Shown: positions 8,719-16,726 of the stretch, one piece after another
How the letters are laid out: each line of letters begins with the position of its first letter
Position numbering within the stretch: the stretch's first letter is position 1
Translations under genes and position numbers: made by a program
Assembly (NCBI GenBank): GCA_902586495.1
Contig: CACIHQ010000008.1
Coordinates: 1 to 58,485 of the forward strand
DNA length: 58,485 nt
Direction of reading: 5' to 3'
Source of the DNA: an uncultured Pelagibacteraceae bacterium
GTDB lineage: Bacteria; Pseudomonadota; Alphaproteobacteria; Pelagibacterales; Pelagibacteraceae
Notes under the pieces: generated by a model
The model's database searches: none
Told to the model about the DNA's origin: nothing
Seen by the model: only the letters and a program-made list of their open reading frames with translations

Positions 8719-9678
8719 TTATTTTTTTGCAAATAAATTAGTTAATTCATAAACAATCGTAGCAGCTGCAAGTGATGTGACCTCAGCATGATCATATGCT
8801 GGCGAAACTTCAACTACGTCTGCTGATATAAGATTTAACCCCGATAGGCCTCTTAAAACATTAACCATTTCCCTTGAGGTCATCCCAGCAATTTCTGGAG
8901 TTCCAGTTCCAGGTGCGAAAGCAGGATCTAATACGTCTATATCTATAGATAAGTATAAAGGATTGTTGCCTACTCTTTTTCTAATTCTCTCAGCTATTTT
9001 ATCCGTACCTTCTGATTGAAATTCATCACAATGAATAATTTTAAATCCAAAACTCTCATCGTTCTTAATGTCATCTCTGCTATATAGAGGACCTCTAATT
9101 CCAACATGCATTGATGCATCATCTAAAAATAAATTTTCTTCCCTCGCTCTTCTAAAAGGAGTTCCATGAGTGTATGGAGCTCCAAAATATGTATCCCAAG
9201 TATCAAGATGAGCATCAAAGTGCACCAATGCGACTGGTCCATTATTAATCTTATTCACTGCTTTCAAGAGAGGAAAGGCAATCGTGTGATCTCCACCCAA
9301 ACAAATAATACCTCCAACCTTTTTTAACAACTCCTCAGCTCCTATTTCTATCTGCTTTATTGCTTCATTAATATTAAAAGGGTTGCAGGTAATATCTCCT
9401 GCATCAGCAACTTGTTGAATTTTAAACGGTTCAACATCATAACTTGGATGATAATTGGTTCTTAAGTGTCTTGAGGCCTGTCTTATACTTTGGGGTCCAA
9501 ATCTTGCTCCAGGTCTGTAACTTGTGCCAGCATCAAATGGAACTCCAACAATTGCAACATCACAACTCTCCACATCTCTTAGCTCTGGCAATCTAGCGAA
9601 TGTTGAAGGTCCTGCAAACCTAGGGACTTTTGTTCCGCTAACAGGTTGAATTGGATCTTTATTAGTTTTTTTTTTCAC
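8719..9678 (-). CDS. speB: Agmatinase-like ureohydrolase
   Basis: The 319-residue protein is an arginase/agmatinase-superfamily enzyme. The binuclear Mn site is intact: GGDHTIAFP (about 125-133), HFDAHLDTWD (about 150-159, DAHxD) and SIDIDVLDPAFAPG (about 240-253, DxDxxDP). The GTGTPEIAGMTSREM segment after it is typical of SpeB-type and guanidinobutyrase-type enzymes. It would hydrolyse agmatine or a related guanidino compound to an amine plus urea. The codon at 9678-9676 is GTG; no in-frame ATG exists near the expected N-terminus, so GTG is the likely start. The next gene on the strand is an aldehyde dehydrogenase, consistent with a short catabolic unit. Confidence 0.9.
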   Translation of the reverse strand: MKKKTNKDPIQPVSGTKVPRFAGPSTFARLPELRDVESCDVAIVGVPFDAGTSYRPGARFGPQSIRQASRHLRTNYHPSYDVEPFKIQQVADAGDITCNPFNINEAIKQIEIGAEELLKKVGGIICLGGDHTIAFPLLKAVNKINNGPVALVHFDAHLDTWDTYFGAPYTHGTPFRRAREENLFLDDASMHVGIRGPLYSRDDIKNDESFGFKIIHCDEFQSEGTDKIAERIRKRVGNNPLYLSIDIDVLDPAFAPGTGTPEIAGMTSREMVNVLRGLSGLNLISADVVEVSPAYDHAEVTSLAAATIVYELTNLFAKK

Positions 9679-9732
9679 AGTAAAAACTGTATCACATTCT
9701 TTTAATTTGGAATATCTTCTATATAAAGATTT

Positions 9733-10455
9733 ATGATTTATTTTAGATATATAATATTATTTTTTATAATTATTAATTCAGCACAAGCAGATACCATTTA
9801 TAATCTCATCAAGATTCCAAATTTGGAAATATATAATATTAAAACTCCAAATAAGCTTAGATACTTGTACGCTAAACAACCTTTCACAATAGGAGTTGAT
9901 AATAATATAAATTGTTACAACTCTAAAAAAAAAACGTTAGATAAAAAGTATGAAATTATTCAGAAAAATTTGAGTAAATATAATCAAGCATTTTTAAAAA
10001 GAATAAATTTAAAATATGTAGTTTTATGTGAAGATTTATCAATCTCAAATATCAATACAGCAGGTATTCCAGATAATGTAATGAAAACATTAATTCTTGA
10101 TATAAAGTTTAACGAAAAATATTTTGAACGAGTAATTCATCATGAAGTTTTTCATATAATTAACGACAGTTTTAAAGATATATTTAATGAAAGTACTTGG
10201 TCGAGCTTCAATTTAACAGATTTTAAATATGCAGAATGTTCCACCTGTACAAATAAATTAGGTCTAGAAACCTATAATAATACCAAGGGATTTTTCTCAG
10301 AATATTCTCAATCCACTGCATCTGAAGATATGGCAGAAGTTTTCTCTCATTTGATGATTGGTACCAACTTGAATAATAAGGACCCAATCTTAGAAAAAAA
10401 AATAAATTTTATAAAAAAAAATTTGTTAAAAATTGATCCAAATTTTATCCTATGA
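9733..10455 (+). CDS. Secreted putative zinc metallopeptidase, unknown family
   Basis: This 240-residue protein begins with a signal peptide (hydrophobic residues 5-16, cleavage near SAQA-D). Its centre carries a gluzincin-like site: HHEVFHIIND (about residues 136-145, HExxH), followed about 60 residues later by TASEDMAEVFSHL, whose acidic residues could provide the third zinc ligand. Similar HExxH...EDxAE layouts occur in putative zinc-binding peptidases of unknown function. Four to five cysteines, including a CSTC pair (about 173-176), suggest disulfides in the periplasm. The stop codon overlaps the start of a membrane-anchored cyclophilin (ATGA), so the two are co-translated. I do not recognise a named gene. 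Confidence 0.7.
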   Translation: MIYFRYIILFFIIINSAQADTIYNLIKIPNLEIYNIKTPNKLRYLYAKQPFTIGVDNNINCYNSKKKTLDKKYEIIQKNLSKYNQAFLKRINLKYVVLCEDLSISNINTAGIPDNVMKTLILDIKFNEKYFERVIHHEVFHIINDSFKDIFNESTWSSFNLTDFKYAECSTCTNKLGLETYNNTKGFFSEYSQSTASEDMAEVFSHLMIGTNLNNKDPILEKKINFIKKNLLKIDPNFIL

Positions 10456-11099
10456 TCAAAAAAATTAAGGCAACAAGATCAGAAAAAATAATTCTAATAT
10501 TTTTACTATCTTTGGCAATATTTTCTTTTGGTTCTTTTTTTTTAATAAAGAATAAGTGTTTATTTGTAAAAAATTACGACCCAACAAAAATTACTTTTGA
10601 AAATCCCTCAAATATCGCAATTTTAAATGTTCCTTGCGGGAATGTTATAATTGAACTCTATCCTCAAATTTCTCCAAATGCTGTTCAAAGATTTAAGAAA
10701 TTAGTTGAGTCTAAAGCCTATGATAATTCTGCCTTTCATAGAGTGATAAAAGATACACTTGTACAAGCGGGTGATTTAGAATTTGGTAAAAAAGGAAGCT
10801 TGAATTATGCAAAGATTGGTACCGGCAAGTCTGGTTTAGGAACAATAAATTCAGAGATAGACACTCCATTTGATTTTAAAAAAGGGAGTGTGGGATTAGC
10901 AAGATCAAAAAATTATAATACAGAGGATAGTCAGTTTTTTATAATTTTAAGAGATGAACCGTTATACGAGTCTGAATACACTCCTATAGGTAGAGTAATT
11001 TACGGTTTAGAGGCGCTAAAAAAAATTAAGTATCTTGATAAATCTCAGTATGTGTTAAGACCAGATTTTATTAATTCTGTTAGAATGCTAATTAACTAA
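10452..11099 (+). CDS. Membrane-anchored cyclophilin-type peptidyl-prolyl isomerase
   Basis: The 215-residue protein has an N-terminal membrane anchor (about residues 13-32, IILIFLLSLAIFSFGSFFL) followed by a small cyclophilin domain. Family motifs are AFHRVIKDTLVQAGD (about 98-112), the counterpart of FHRVIpgFMxQGGD, then GSVGLARSK, DSQFFIIL, and YTPIGRVIYGLEAL near the end. It should catalyse proline isomerisation on the periplasmic face of the inner membrane. It shares an ATGA overlap with the preceding secreted HExxH protein and overlaps the convergent beta-oxidation gene by 12 bases. The substitution of Gly-Gly by Ala-Gly in the catalytic loop is mild. Confidence 0.9.
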   Translation: MIKKIKATRSEKIILIFLLSLAIFSFGSFFLIKNKCLFVKNYDPTKITFENPSNIAILNVPCGNVIIELYPQISPNAVQRFKKLVESKAYDNSAFHRVIKDTLVQAGDLEFGKKGSLNYAKIGTGKSGLGTINSEIDTPFDFKKGSVGLARSKNYNTEDSQFFIILRDEPLYESEYTPIGRVIYGLEALKKIKYLDKSQYVLRPDFINSVRMLIN

Positions 11100-13310
11100 T
11101 GGCTTACCAGTAGCTAAGGTGTGTTTTATTCTGTCTTGTGTTTTTTTTGTTTCGATTAATCTCATAAATGCATCTAGCTCTAACTTAAACAAATCATCTT
11201 CGGTTAATGTTTTGTCTATTGTTGTGTCCCCACCACTTAAAACATGTGCCAATTCTTTTGCAACTTGTACACCATGGTCTAATATCACTTTTTCATTATA
11301 AAGTTTTTCTATAATCTTATTCATTTCACCTCTGACACTTTCCCCAGGAAGCTTAAATACAAGCTCCTCAGGTACTTTAAAATTTTTATTCTCATTAAGG
11401 ATTTTTTTTGAGACTTCTAATAAACTGTTTCTATTCATAATTTTTTTGTCTTCAGGTCTTAGATATTTCAACGGTTCAGCTTCTACAGGTGAGGTAGCTG
11501 TCTTTCCATAGCCAATAATATCAAAAACTTTAAGTGGAGCAAAATTTGGATCTTTTTTTGCTTGTTCTGTCTCTAACCATCTGCCTAACATTTCCTTACA
11601 TCCTCCACCTGCAGGAATTAATCCAACAATGGTCTCGACAAGTCCTACAACAATATTTGTATGAGATGCTACAAAATTACTTTGAACCATAACCTCAAAG
11701 CCACCACCAAGCGTTAAACCCGATGGCGCAGAAATCACTGGATATTTTGAATATTTTAAATGCTTACACGTCTCTTGAAAATATTTAATAAATTTTTCTA
11801 TTGATTTAAAATCATTTTTGTCTGCAAATTGCATGGTATAAGTTAGGTTTACACCAGCAGAGAATTGCATACTCTCATTTATAATTATTAAAGGTTTGTC
11901 AGTAGCTTTTTTAAGAGCATCCATTGAGTCGTAATCTAAAGCATTAGCTTTAGTGGTAAACTCAACAATATTATAATCTTGGAACCTATAAATCTTTGCA
12001 GAGTCATTGCCATCTAAACTAATTGCTGATTTTTTAACTTTACCTAATGTTTCAATATTGGTGTATTTCTGTCTTTCTCCATAGAAATCTTCATTTTTAT
12101 TTTTATTTAATTCCTCTAAAAAACTGTTTCCACTAAAATCATCAACTTTGTTAAAAAAGTTTTGAACACCAATTTCCTCAAGCATTTCAAATGGTCCTTT
12201 GGCCCAGTTAAAACCTAATCGCATTGCCTCATCAATATCATTAAATTGATTAGTAATCCCTGGAACTAGTGATGATGCATATTTTATTATTTTTGAAATC
12301 ACGGACCATGCATACTCACCGTATTTATCTTTTCTGTTAATTAATCCTTTAAGATCTACCTTGTCAGACTTAATATCAATTTTTTTGCTTGGCGAATAAT
12401 CGCCTGTTTCAAGATTAATTGCCTCCATAACTTTAGTAGTTCCAGATTTATTCATTCTATAAAAACCACCCTTACCTTTTCTTCCCGTATAACCCGTCTC
12501 AATTAACTTTTTTACCAGTGGTATTTCTTTAGCAACTTCATGAAATTCATCTGTTTCTGGTAGCTCTTTAATAAAACTTTTTAATACATCAGCCATTAAA
12601 TCGATCCCAATCAAGTCATAGAGACCAAAAACACCTGTTTTTGGAATTCCCATCGGCCTTCCAAAAATAGCGTCTGCCTCCTCAACTGATAATTTCATTT
12701 TAAAAGCTTCTGTCATTGCAATTTGCATTGCATAAACTCCCACTCTATTTCCTAAAAATCCTGGTGTATCGTTGCAAACAATTGCGCCTTTACCTAGCTC
12801 AGTTTCACAAAATTCTTTTAATTGATTTATTTTATTTAGATCGTTGTTCTCATTTTTAACGATTTCTAATAGCCCCATATATCTAACAGGATTAAAAAAA
12901 TGAGTTATACAGAAATCTTTTTTTTCTGTATCTGTTAAGTTTTGAGATAAAACTTTTATAGGTATCGAAGAAGTATTAGATGAAACAATTGCGCCTGCTT
13001 TTCTTGATTTAAATATTTTTTCATAAATTTGGTGTTTTACATCTATTCTTTCAACTACCGCCTCGACAATCCAATCAGCATTTTTTACAACATCAAAATT
13101 ATCAGATATATTTCCAACTTTAATATTATTTATTTTGGATTTATCGATTAATAATGGAGGTCTAGATTTATGAATTCTTTCCCTAGCCTTTTCACTAATT
13201 TCAGTTTTTAAATCTAATAATGTAACTGGGATATTTGCATTACATAGATGGGCTGCTATACCACTTCCCATCGTACCAGATCCAATCACCACAACATTTT
13301 TTATATTCAT
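11088..13310 (-). CDS. Bifunctional 3-hydroxyacyl-CoA dehydrogenase / enoyl-CoA hydratase (FadN order)
   Basis: The 740-residue enzyme combines two beta-oxidation steps. The N-terminal half is the dehydrogenase: NAD-binding VVIGSGTMGSGIAAHL (about 7-22), THFFNPVRYM (about 136-145) and the C-terminal 3HCDH domain with GFLGNRVGVYAMQ. The C-terminal part (about 430-640) is a crotonase-fold hydratase with SAPSGLTLGGGFEVM holding the oxyanion loop. This order, dehydrogenase first, is that of FadN, not FadB/FadJ. It follows potC by 12 bases on the same strand, so it may be co-transcribed with the transporter, and overlaps the convergent cyclophilin gene by 12 bases. Confidence 0.9.
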   Translation of the reverse strand: MNIKNVVVIGSGTMGSGIAAHLCNANIPVTLLDLKTEISEKARERIHKSRPPLLIDKSKINNIKVGNISDNFDVVKNADWIVEAVVERIDVKHQIYEKIFKSRKAGAIVSSNTSSIPIKVLSQNLTDTEKKDFCITHFFNPVRYMGLLEIVKNENNDLNKINQLKEFCETELGKGAIVCNDTPGFLGNRVGVYAMQIAMTEAFKMKLSVEEADAIFGRPMGIPKTGVFGLYDLIGIDLMADVLKSFIKELPETDEFHEVAKEIPLVKKLIETGYTGRKGKGGFYRMNKSGTTKVMEAINLETGDYSPSKKIDIKSDKVDLKGLINRKDKYGEYAWSVISKIIKYASSLVPGITNQFNDIDEAMRLGFNWAKGPFEMLEEIGVQNFFNKVDDFSGNSFLEELNKNKNEDFYGERQKYTNIETLGKVKKSAISLDGNDSAKIYRFQDYNIVEFTTKANALDYDSMDALKKATDKPLIIINESMQFSAGVNLTYTMQFADKNDFKSIEKFIKYFQETCKHLKYSKYPVISAPSGLTLGGGFEVMVQSNFVASHTNIVVGLVETIVGLIPAGGGCKEMLGRWLETEQAKKDPNFAPLKVFDIIGYGKTATSPVEAEPLKYLRPEDKKIMNRNSLLEVSKKILNENKNFKVPEELVFKLPGESVRGEMNKIIEKLYNEKVILDHGVQVAKELAHVLSGGDTTIDKTLTEDDLFKLELDAFMRLIETKKTQDRIKHTLATGKPLVN

Positions 13311-13322
13311 GTAATGAAATTT

Positions 13323-14177
13323 CTATCGATTTATACCTCTGAGTCTTTCAGATCTTCTTCTTAAAAGTTCAGCGGTAACTAATATTAATGTTGATAAAAT
13401 GATTAGACAAGTTGCAACCGCAAGAATTGTTGGACTTAGTTGTTCCCTCAAACCTGTCCACATTTGAATTGGTATAGTTGTGTTTTCTAATCCTGCTAAA
13501 AATAGAACTACTACAACTTCATCAAATGATGTTACAAAAGCAAATAGCCCTCCAGATATCACTCCTGGTAAAATAAGTGGTAAAGTGATTTTCATAAATG
13601 TATTTACTGGGTCACTACCTAAACTGGCTGCAGCTCTTGTGACACTATGATCGAACCCTGATAGAGTTGCGGTTACTGTAATAACTACAAATGGCGTTCC
13701 TAAAATAATATGTGCAAGTACTATTCCTGTGTGAGTGGCTGCTAATCCAACTTTAGCCATGAAGAAAAATATCGCTACACCCGAAATAATTAAAGGAACT
13801 ATCATAGGTGAAATTAATACTGCCATAATTAAACCTTTGTACGGCATATGCCTGCTACTCAAGCCCAAAGCCGCAACTGTTCCAAGTATTACCGAGCCTA
13901 TTGTTGCAAAGATAGCAATGATAAAACTATTTTTTGCAGCTAATCCCCAAGGATTTTTAGTACCATAAATCATATCTTGATACCATCTTAAAGAAAACGC
14001 ATCAGGATCTAAACGTTTCATTCCATCAGAAAAAACTAAAAATTCCTCAGCATTAAAAGATAATGGAAAAATAACAAACAATGGTGCAACAAGAAAAAAG
14101 AATACTGCTGCACAAATTGTCAAATAAACATAGTGCCAAATTCTATAATGTGGTTCTGTATATTTGGGTAAAGCCAT
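13323..14177 (-). CDS. potC: Pot-type ABC transporter permease, PotC-like
   Basis: This 284-residue inner-membrane protein has six predicted helices and the ABC permease EAA loop around residues 180-200 (AAASLGSDPVNTFMKITLPL). The sequence matches permeases of the spermidine/putrescine class: LRWYQDMIYG early on, and LVPLIISGVAIFFFM in the middle. With PotB it forms the channel for substrate delivered by PotD and driven by PotA. It begins 5 bases after potB, consistent with translational coupling, and is followed by the FadN-like gene. A polyamine substrate is the family expectation; other cationic solutes are possible. Confidence 0.9.
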   Translation of the reverse strand: MALPKYTEPHYRIWHYVYLTICAAVFFFLVAPLFVIFPLSFNAEEFLVFSDGMKRLDPDAFSLRWYQDMIYGTKNPWGLAAKNSFIIAIFATIGSVILGTVAALGLSSRHMPYKGLIMAVLISPMIVPLIISGVAIFFFMAKVGLAATHTGIVLAHIILGTPFVVITVTATLSGFDHSVTRAAASLGSDPVNTFMKITLPLILPGVISGGLFAFVTSFDEVVVVLFLAGLENTTIPIQMWTGLREQLSPTILAVATCLIILSTLILVTAELLRRRSERLRGINR

Positions 14178-14182
14178 TTTGT

Positions 14183-15436
14183 TTATCCTAATTTAATGTT
14201 ATCTATTCCAACTAATTTATTGTACAGCCAATAAATGACTAATACTCCACTTAACAACATAAGTCCCATTGCTGAAGCAAAACTCCAATCAAGAGTACTT
14301 TTCATATGAAATGCTATCTGGTTACTTATTAAAGTACCAGAAGCTCCACCAACTAAAGCTGGGGTAATGTAATAACCTATTGCTAAAATAAAAACTAATA
14401 AACATCCCGCTCCAATACCTGGGATAGTTAAAGGGAAATAGACCTTCCAAAAAGCCACAAAAGGTGTACCACCTAACGACTTACCGGCTCTCATTAAACT
14501 TGGAGAGATTGTTTTCATCACACTGTAAAGTGGAAGAACCATAAAAGGCAATAAAATTTGAGTCATTGCAACATAACTACCTGTTTTATTAAACATCATT
14601 TCTAGCCTGTTATCATCACTAACCAGTCCTATCATAACAAAGAAATCATTTACTATTCCTTGCTGTTGTAGAAGTATCATCCAACTAGCAGTTCTAACTA
14701 ATAATGAGGTCCAAAAAGGAAGCAAGACACAAATCATTAACAGGTTACTATACTTCATTGGTAATGTTGCCAATAAATGTGCGATTGGATATGCCATCAA
14801 GAAACAAAACACCGTAACAAAGAATGCAATTTCCAAAGTCCTCATCCATAAAATTCTATGAACTCTTCTATCTTCGGGAACATTGATTATTTCTCCTTTT
14901 TCATTTTCATACATATCAATCCCCTTTAAATATTTTTGATAAGTATATGCAGGTGCTCTTCTTTTAATTGCTCTCCAATATTCAACATCAGCCCATCTTC
15001 GATGAACAGACATAATTTGTTCTTTATAATTACCCTCTTCAAAAGATTTGGACTTTCTTCTTAATTTTTTAATAATACTTTTAAAACCATTTTTTGTATA
15101 ATTAAGTTGTGTTGAAAGTTTTCCTTCTCGTTCCTCTTCAATCAATTTTTGAAAATCAAAATAGAAAGCTTCAAATACTTCTTCAGGAGGAAGATCCTGT
15201 CCGTCCCATTTTTCCATGGATTTAAAAGTTTTAGGAAGCATTTCAGTTACCATTTTATCGTCAACGCTTCTCATAAGCATATCGCCTATTGGAAACACAT
15301 ATGTAATAATTATGAACAACAATAATGGAGCAACAAGTAAAAAAGCTTTAATCTTGTTTTTCTTTTCTGCTTTTTTAAGGCTTACTTCTAAAGGAATTCC
15401 GTCAGTTGTTAAAATTTGTTTTGTTTCTGAGCTCAT
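14183..15436 (-). CDS. potB: Pot-type ABC transporter permease, PotB-like, with large periplasmic loop
   Basis: The 417-residue permease is much longer than E. coli PotB (about 275). The first helix (about 33-53, AFLLVAPLLLFIIITYVFPI) is followed by an insert of about 140 mostly charged residues (about 58-198, rich in Lys, Glu and Arg) before helix 2. The remaining helices and the EAA loop (GKSLGGTPFVAFWKVYFPL, about 318-336) are normal. The insert should lie outside the membrane facing PotD. A hairpin terminator ends about 10 bases before the ATG, and no Shine-Dalgarno motif is visible between them. Partner genes are potD upstream and potC 5 bases downstream. Confidence 0.9.
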   Translation of the reverse strand: MSSETKQILTTDGIPLEVSLKKAEKKNKIKAFLLVAPLLLFIIITYVFPIGDMLMRSVDDKMVTEMLPKTFKSMEKWDGQDLPPEEVFEAFYFDFQKLIEEEREGKLSTQLNYTKNGFKSIIKKLRRKSKSFEEGNYKEQIMSVHRRWADVEYWRAIKRRAPAYTYQKYLKGIDMYENEKGEIINVPEDRRVHRILWMRTLEIAFFVTVFCFLMAYPIAHLLATLPMKYSNLLMICVLLPFWTSLLVRTASWMILLQQQGIVNDFFVMIGLVSDDNRLEMMFNKTGSYVAMTQILLPFMVLPLYSVMKTISPSLMRAGKSLGGTPFVAFWKVYFPLTIPGIGAGCLLVFILAIGYYITPALVGGASGTLISNQIAFHMKSTLDWSFASAMGLMLLSGVLVIYWLYNKLVGIDNIKLG

Positions 15437-15438
15437 AA

Positions 15439-15469
15439 ATAAAAAGGGCGGTTATCAAATAACCGCCCT
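15439..15469 (-). terminator. Intrinsic terminator/attenuator between potD and potB
   Basis: On the minus strand GGGCGGTTAT (15468-15459) pairs perfectly with ATAACCGCCC (15455-15446) around a 3-base loop, and a run of five T follows at once (15445-15441). This G+C-rich hairpin stands out in an A+T-rich gap. It should stop most transcripts after potD, favouring the binding protein over the permeases, with read-through feeding potB and potC. The T-run lies only five bases from the potB ATG. Confidence 0.85.
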
Positions 15470-15508
15470 CTTAATATATTATAAAATTTTAATCTTTAAA
15501 ACTTAAAA

Positions 15509-16624
15509 TTAAAATCCTGCTTTCATTGCTTCCCATTTTTCGCCAAGTTCTGTTCCGTTATCAGCCCAGTAAAGTGGATCTACTAAGAAGTAATTTTTAG
15601 TGTTTGCTGGTGCAGTTGGCATATTAGGTACCATGTTTGTTTTACCATCTTTGTACCATGGCTCACCTTTTTCCATTACAGCAATAGATGATTTTCTCCA
15701 AGGTGCATATGCAATATATTTTGCACTTCCTGCTAAACCTTCTGTACTTGTCATCTCAGCTAAGGCTTTTTTAGCATCAGCTTCATTTGGCGAACCTTTA
15801 ACTAATACGAAATACTCGTAGTCTAAACCTTGAGCGTCCCATACTTGTACGATTGGAGCACCTTCTCCAACAGCAGCATTAAAGAATCTACCATTCCAGC
15901 CAGTTGCCATAACAACTTCACCACTCATTAATAGTTCTGGTGGTTGAGCACCTGCAGACCAAAATACACATCCACCTTGTGGGTCTGTGCAAAGTTTTTT
16001 GATCTTATCCATAGCTCTTTGAACACCTTTGTCAGTGTTTAAAGCCTTATAGATTTTTGCTCCACCTTTACCTGGTTTGATACCATCTGCAGCTAAAGCA
16101 ATCTCTAAGTTTGTTAGAGCGCCTTTGTAGATAGCTCTTTTTCCAGGGAATTTTTTAGTGTTAAAGAAATCTTTGATAGTCTTTGGAGTACCTTTAACGT
16201 TATCTGAGTTATAAGCATAGTTCCAAGAGTATAAAATATTTCCTACAGCACATTCACTTGGCATGCTAGTGAAAAAGTCTTTACTTGCAGGAGTTCCATC
16301 TGGAGCTGCTGGGAAGTCTTTATCAAAATCAAATTTAACAAATAAACCTTCATCACAGCCATTGATAGTATCCATAGCAAATACGTCCATTATATCCCAC
16401 GTAATTTTGCCAGCTTCTTTCTGTGCTTTAATTTCTGATAATCCACCTGAGTAGTCGACCCAATTGATCGGTATACCTAACTTTTTAGCAGTAGGATCAC
16501 CATAACCTAACTTTTGACTTTCTGTATAAGCTCCACCCCAAGACGCAACTGTTACTGCGAATGCTGATGTAGTTATAGAAAATAAAAAAGATAGGGCTAG
16601 TAATAATTTACTAATTTTTTTCAT
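15509..16624 (-). CDS. potD: Pot-type periplasmic substrate-binding protein, PotD-like
   Basis: The 371-residue protein has a Sec signal peptide (about 1-23, cleavage after AFA) and a type II periplasmic-binding fold of the PotD/AfuA group. Residues likely to line the pocket occur in MATGWNGRFF (about 243-252) and VWDAQGLDYEYF (about 261-272). These Trp, Asp and Glu residues resemble the aromatic box and acidic groups that hold polyamine nitrogens in PotD; this is by pattern only. Four cysteines could form disulfides. It has its own promoter and a strong GGAGG ribosome site, and a terminator hairpin follows, so it is probably expressed above the permeases. Confidence 0.88.
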   Translation of the reverse strand: MKKISKLLLALSFLFSITTSAFAVTVASWGGAYTESQKLGYGDPTAKKLGIPINWVDYSGGLSEIKAQKEAGKITWDIMDVFAMDTINGCDEGLFVKFDFDKDFPAAPDGTPASKDFFTSMPSECAVGNILYSWNYAYNSDNVKGTPKTIKDFFNTKKFPGKRAIYKGALTNLEIALAADGIKPGKGGAKIYKALNTDKGVQRAMDKIKKLCTDPQGGCVFWSAGAQPPELLMSGEVVMATGWNGRFFNAAVGEGAPIVQVWDAQGLDYEYFVLVKGSPNEADAKKALAEMTSTEGLAGSAKYIAYAPWRKSSIAVMEKGEPWYKDGKTNMVPNMPTAPANTKNYFLVDPLYWADNGTELGEKWEAMKAGF

Positions 16625-16657
16625 TTTTCCTCCGTTTAAACGTTTTGTATAAATACT

Positions 16658-16686
16658 ATTACAACAAGATCGATAATGAGAGTCAA
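16658..16686 (-). promoter_or_regulatory. Sigma-70-type promoter of potD
   Basis: On the minus strand TTGACT (16686-16681) and TGTAAT (16663-16658) are separated by exactly 17 bases, close to the sigma-70 consensus. The promoter lies in the 102-base gap between potA and potD, about 35 bases before the potD start. The ribosome site CGGAGG (around 16635-16629) lies just upstream of the ATG. It gives potD transcription independent of potA. Confidence 0.75.
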
Positions 16687-16726
16687 CAGCCCTTTTTTAC
16701 TTGTTTAATTGAGATATTTCTGGTGT

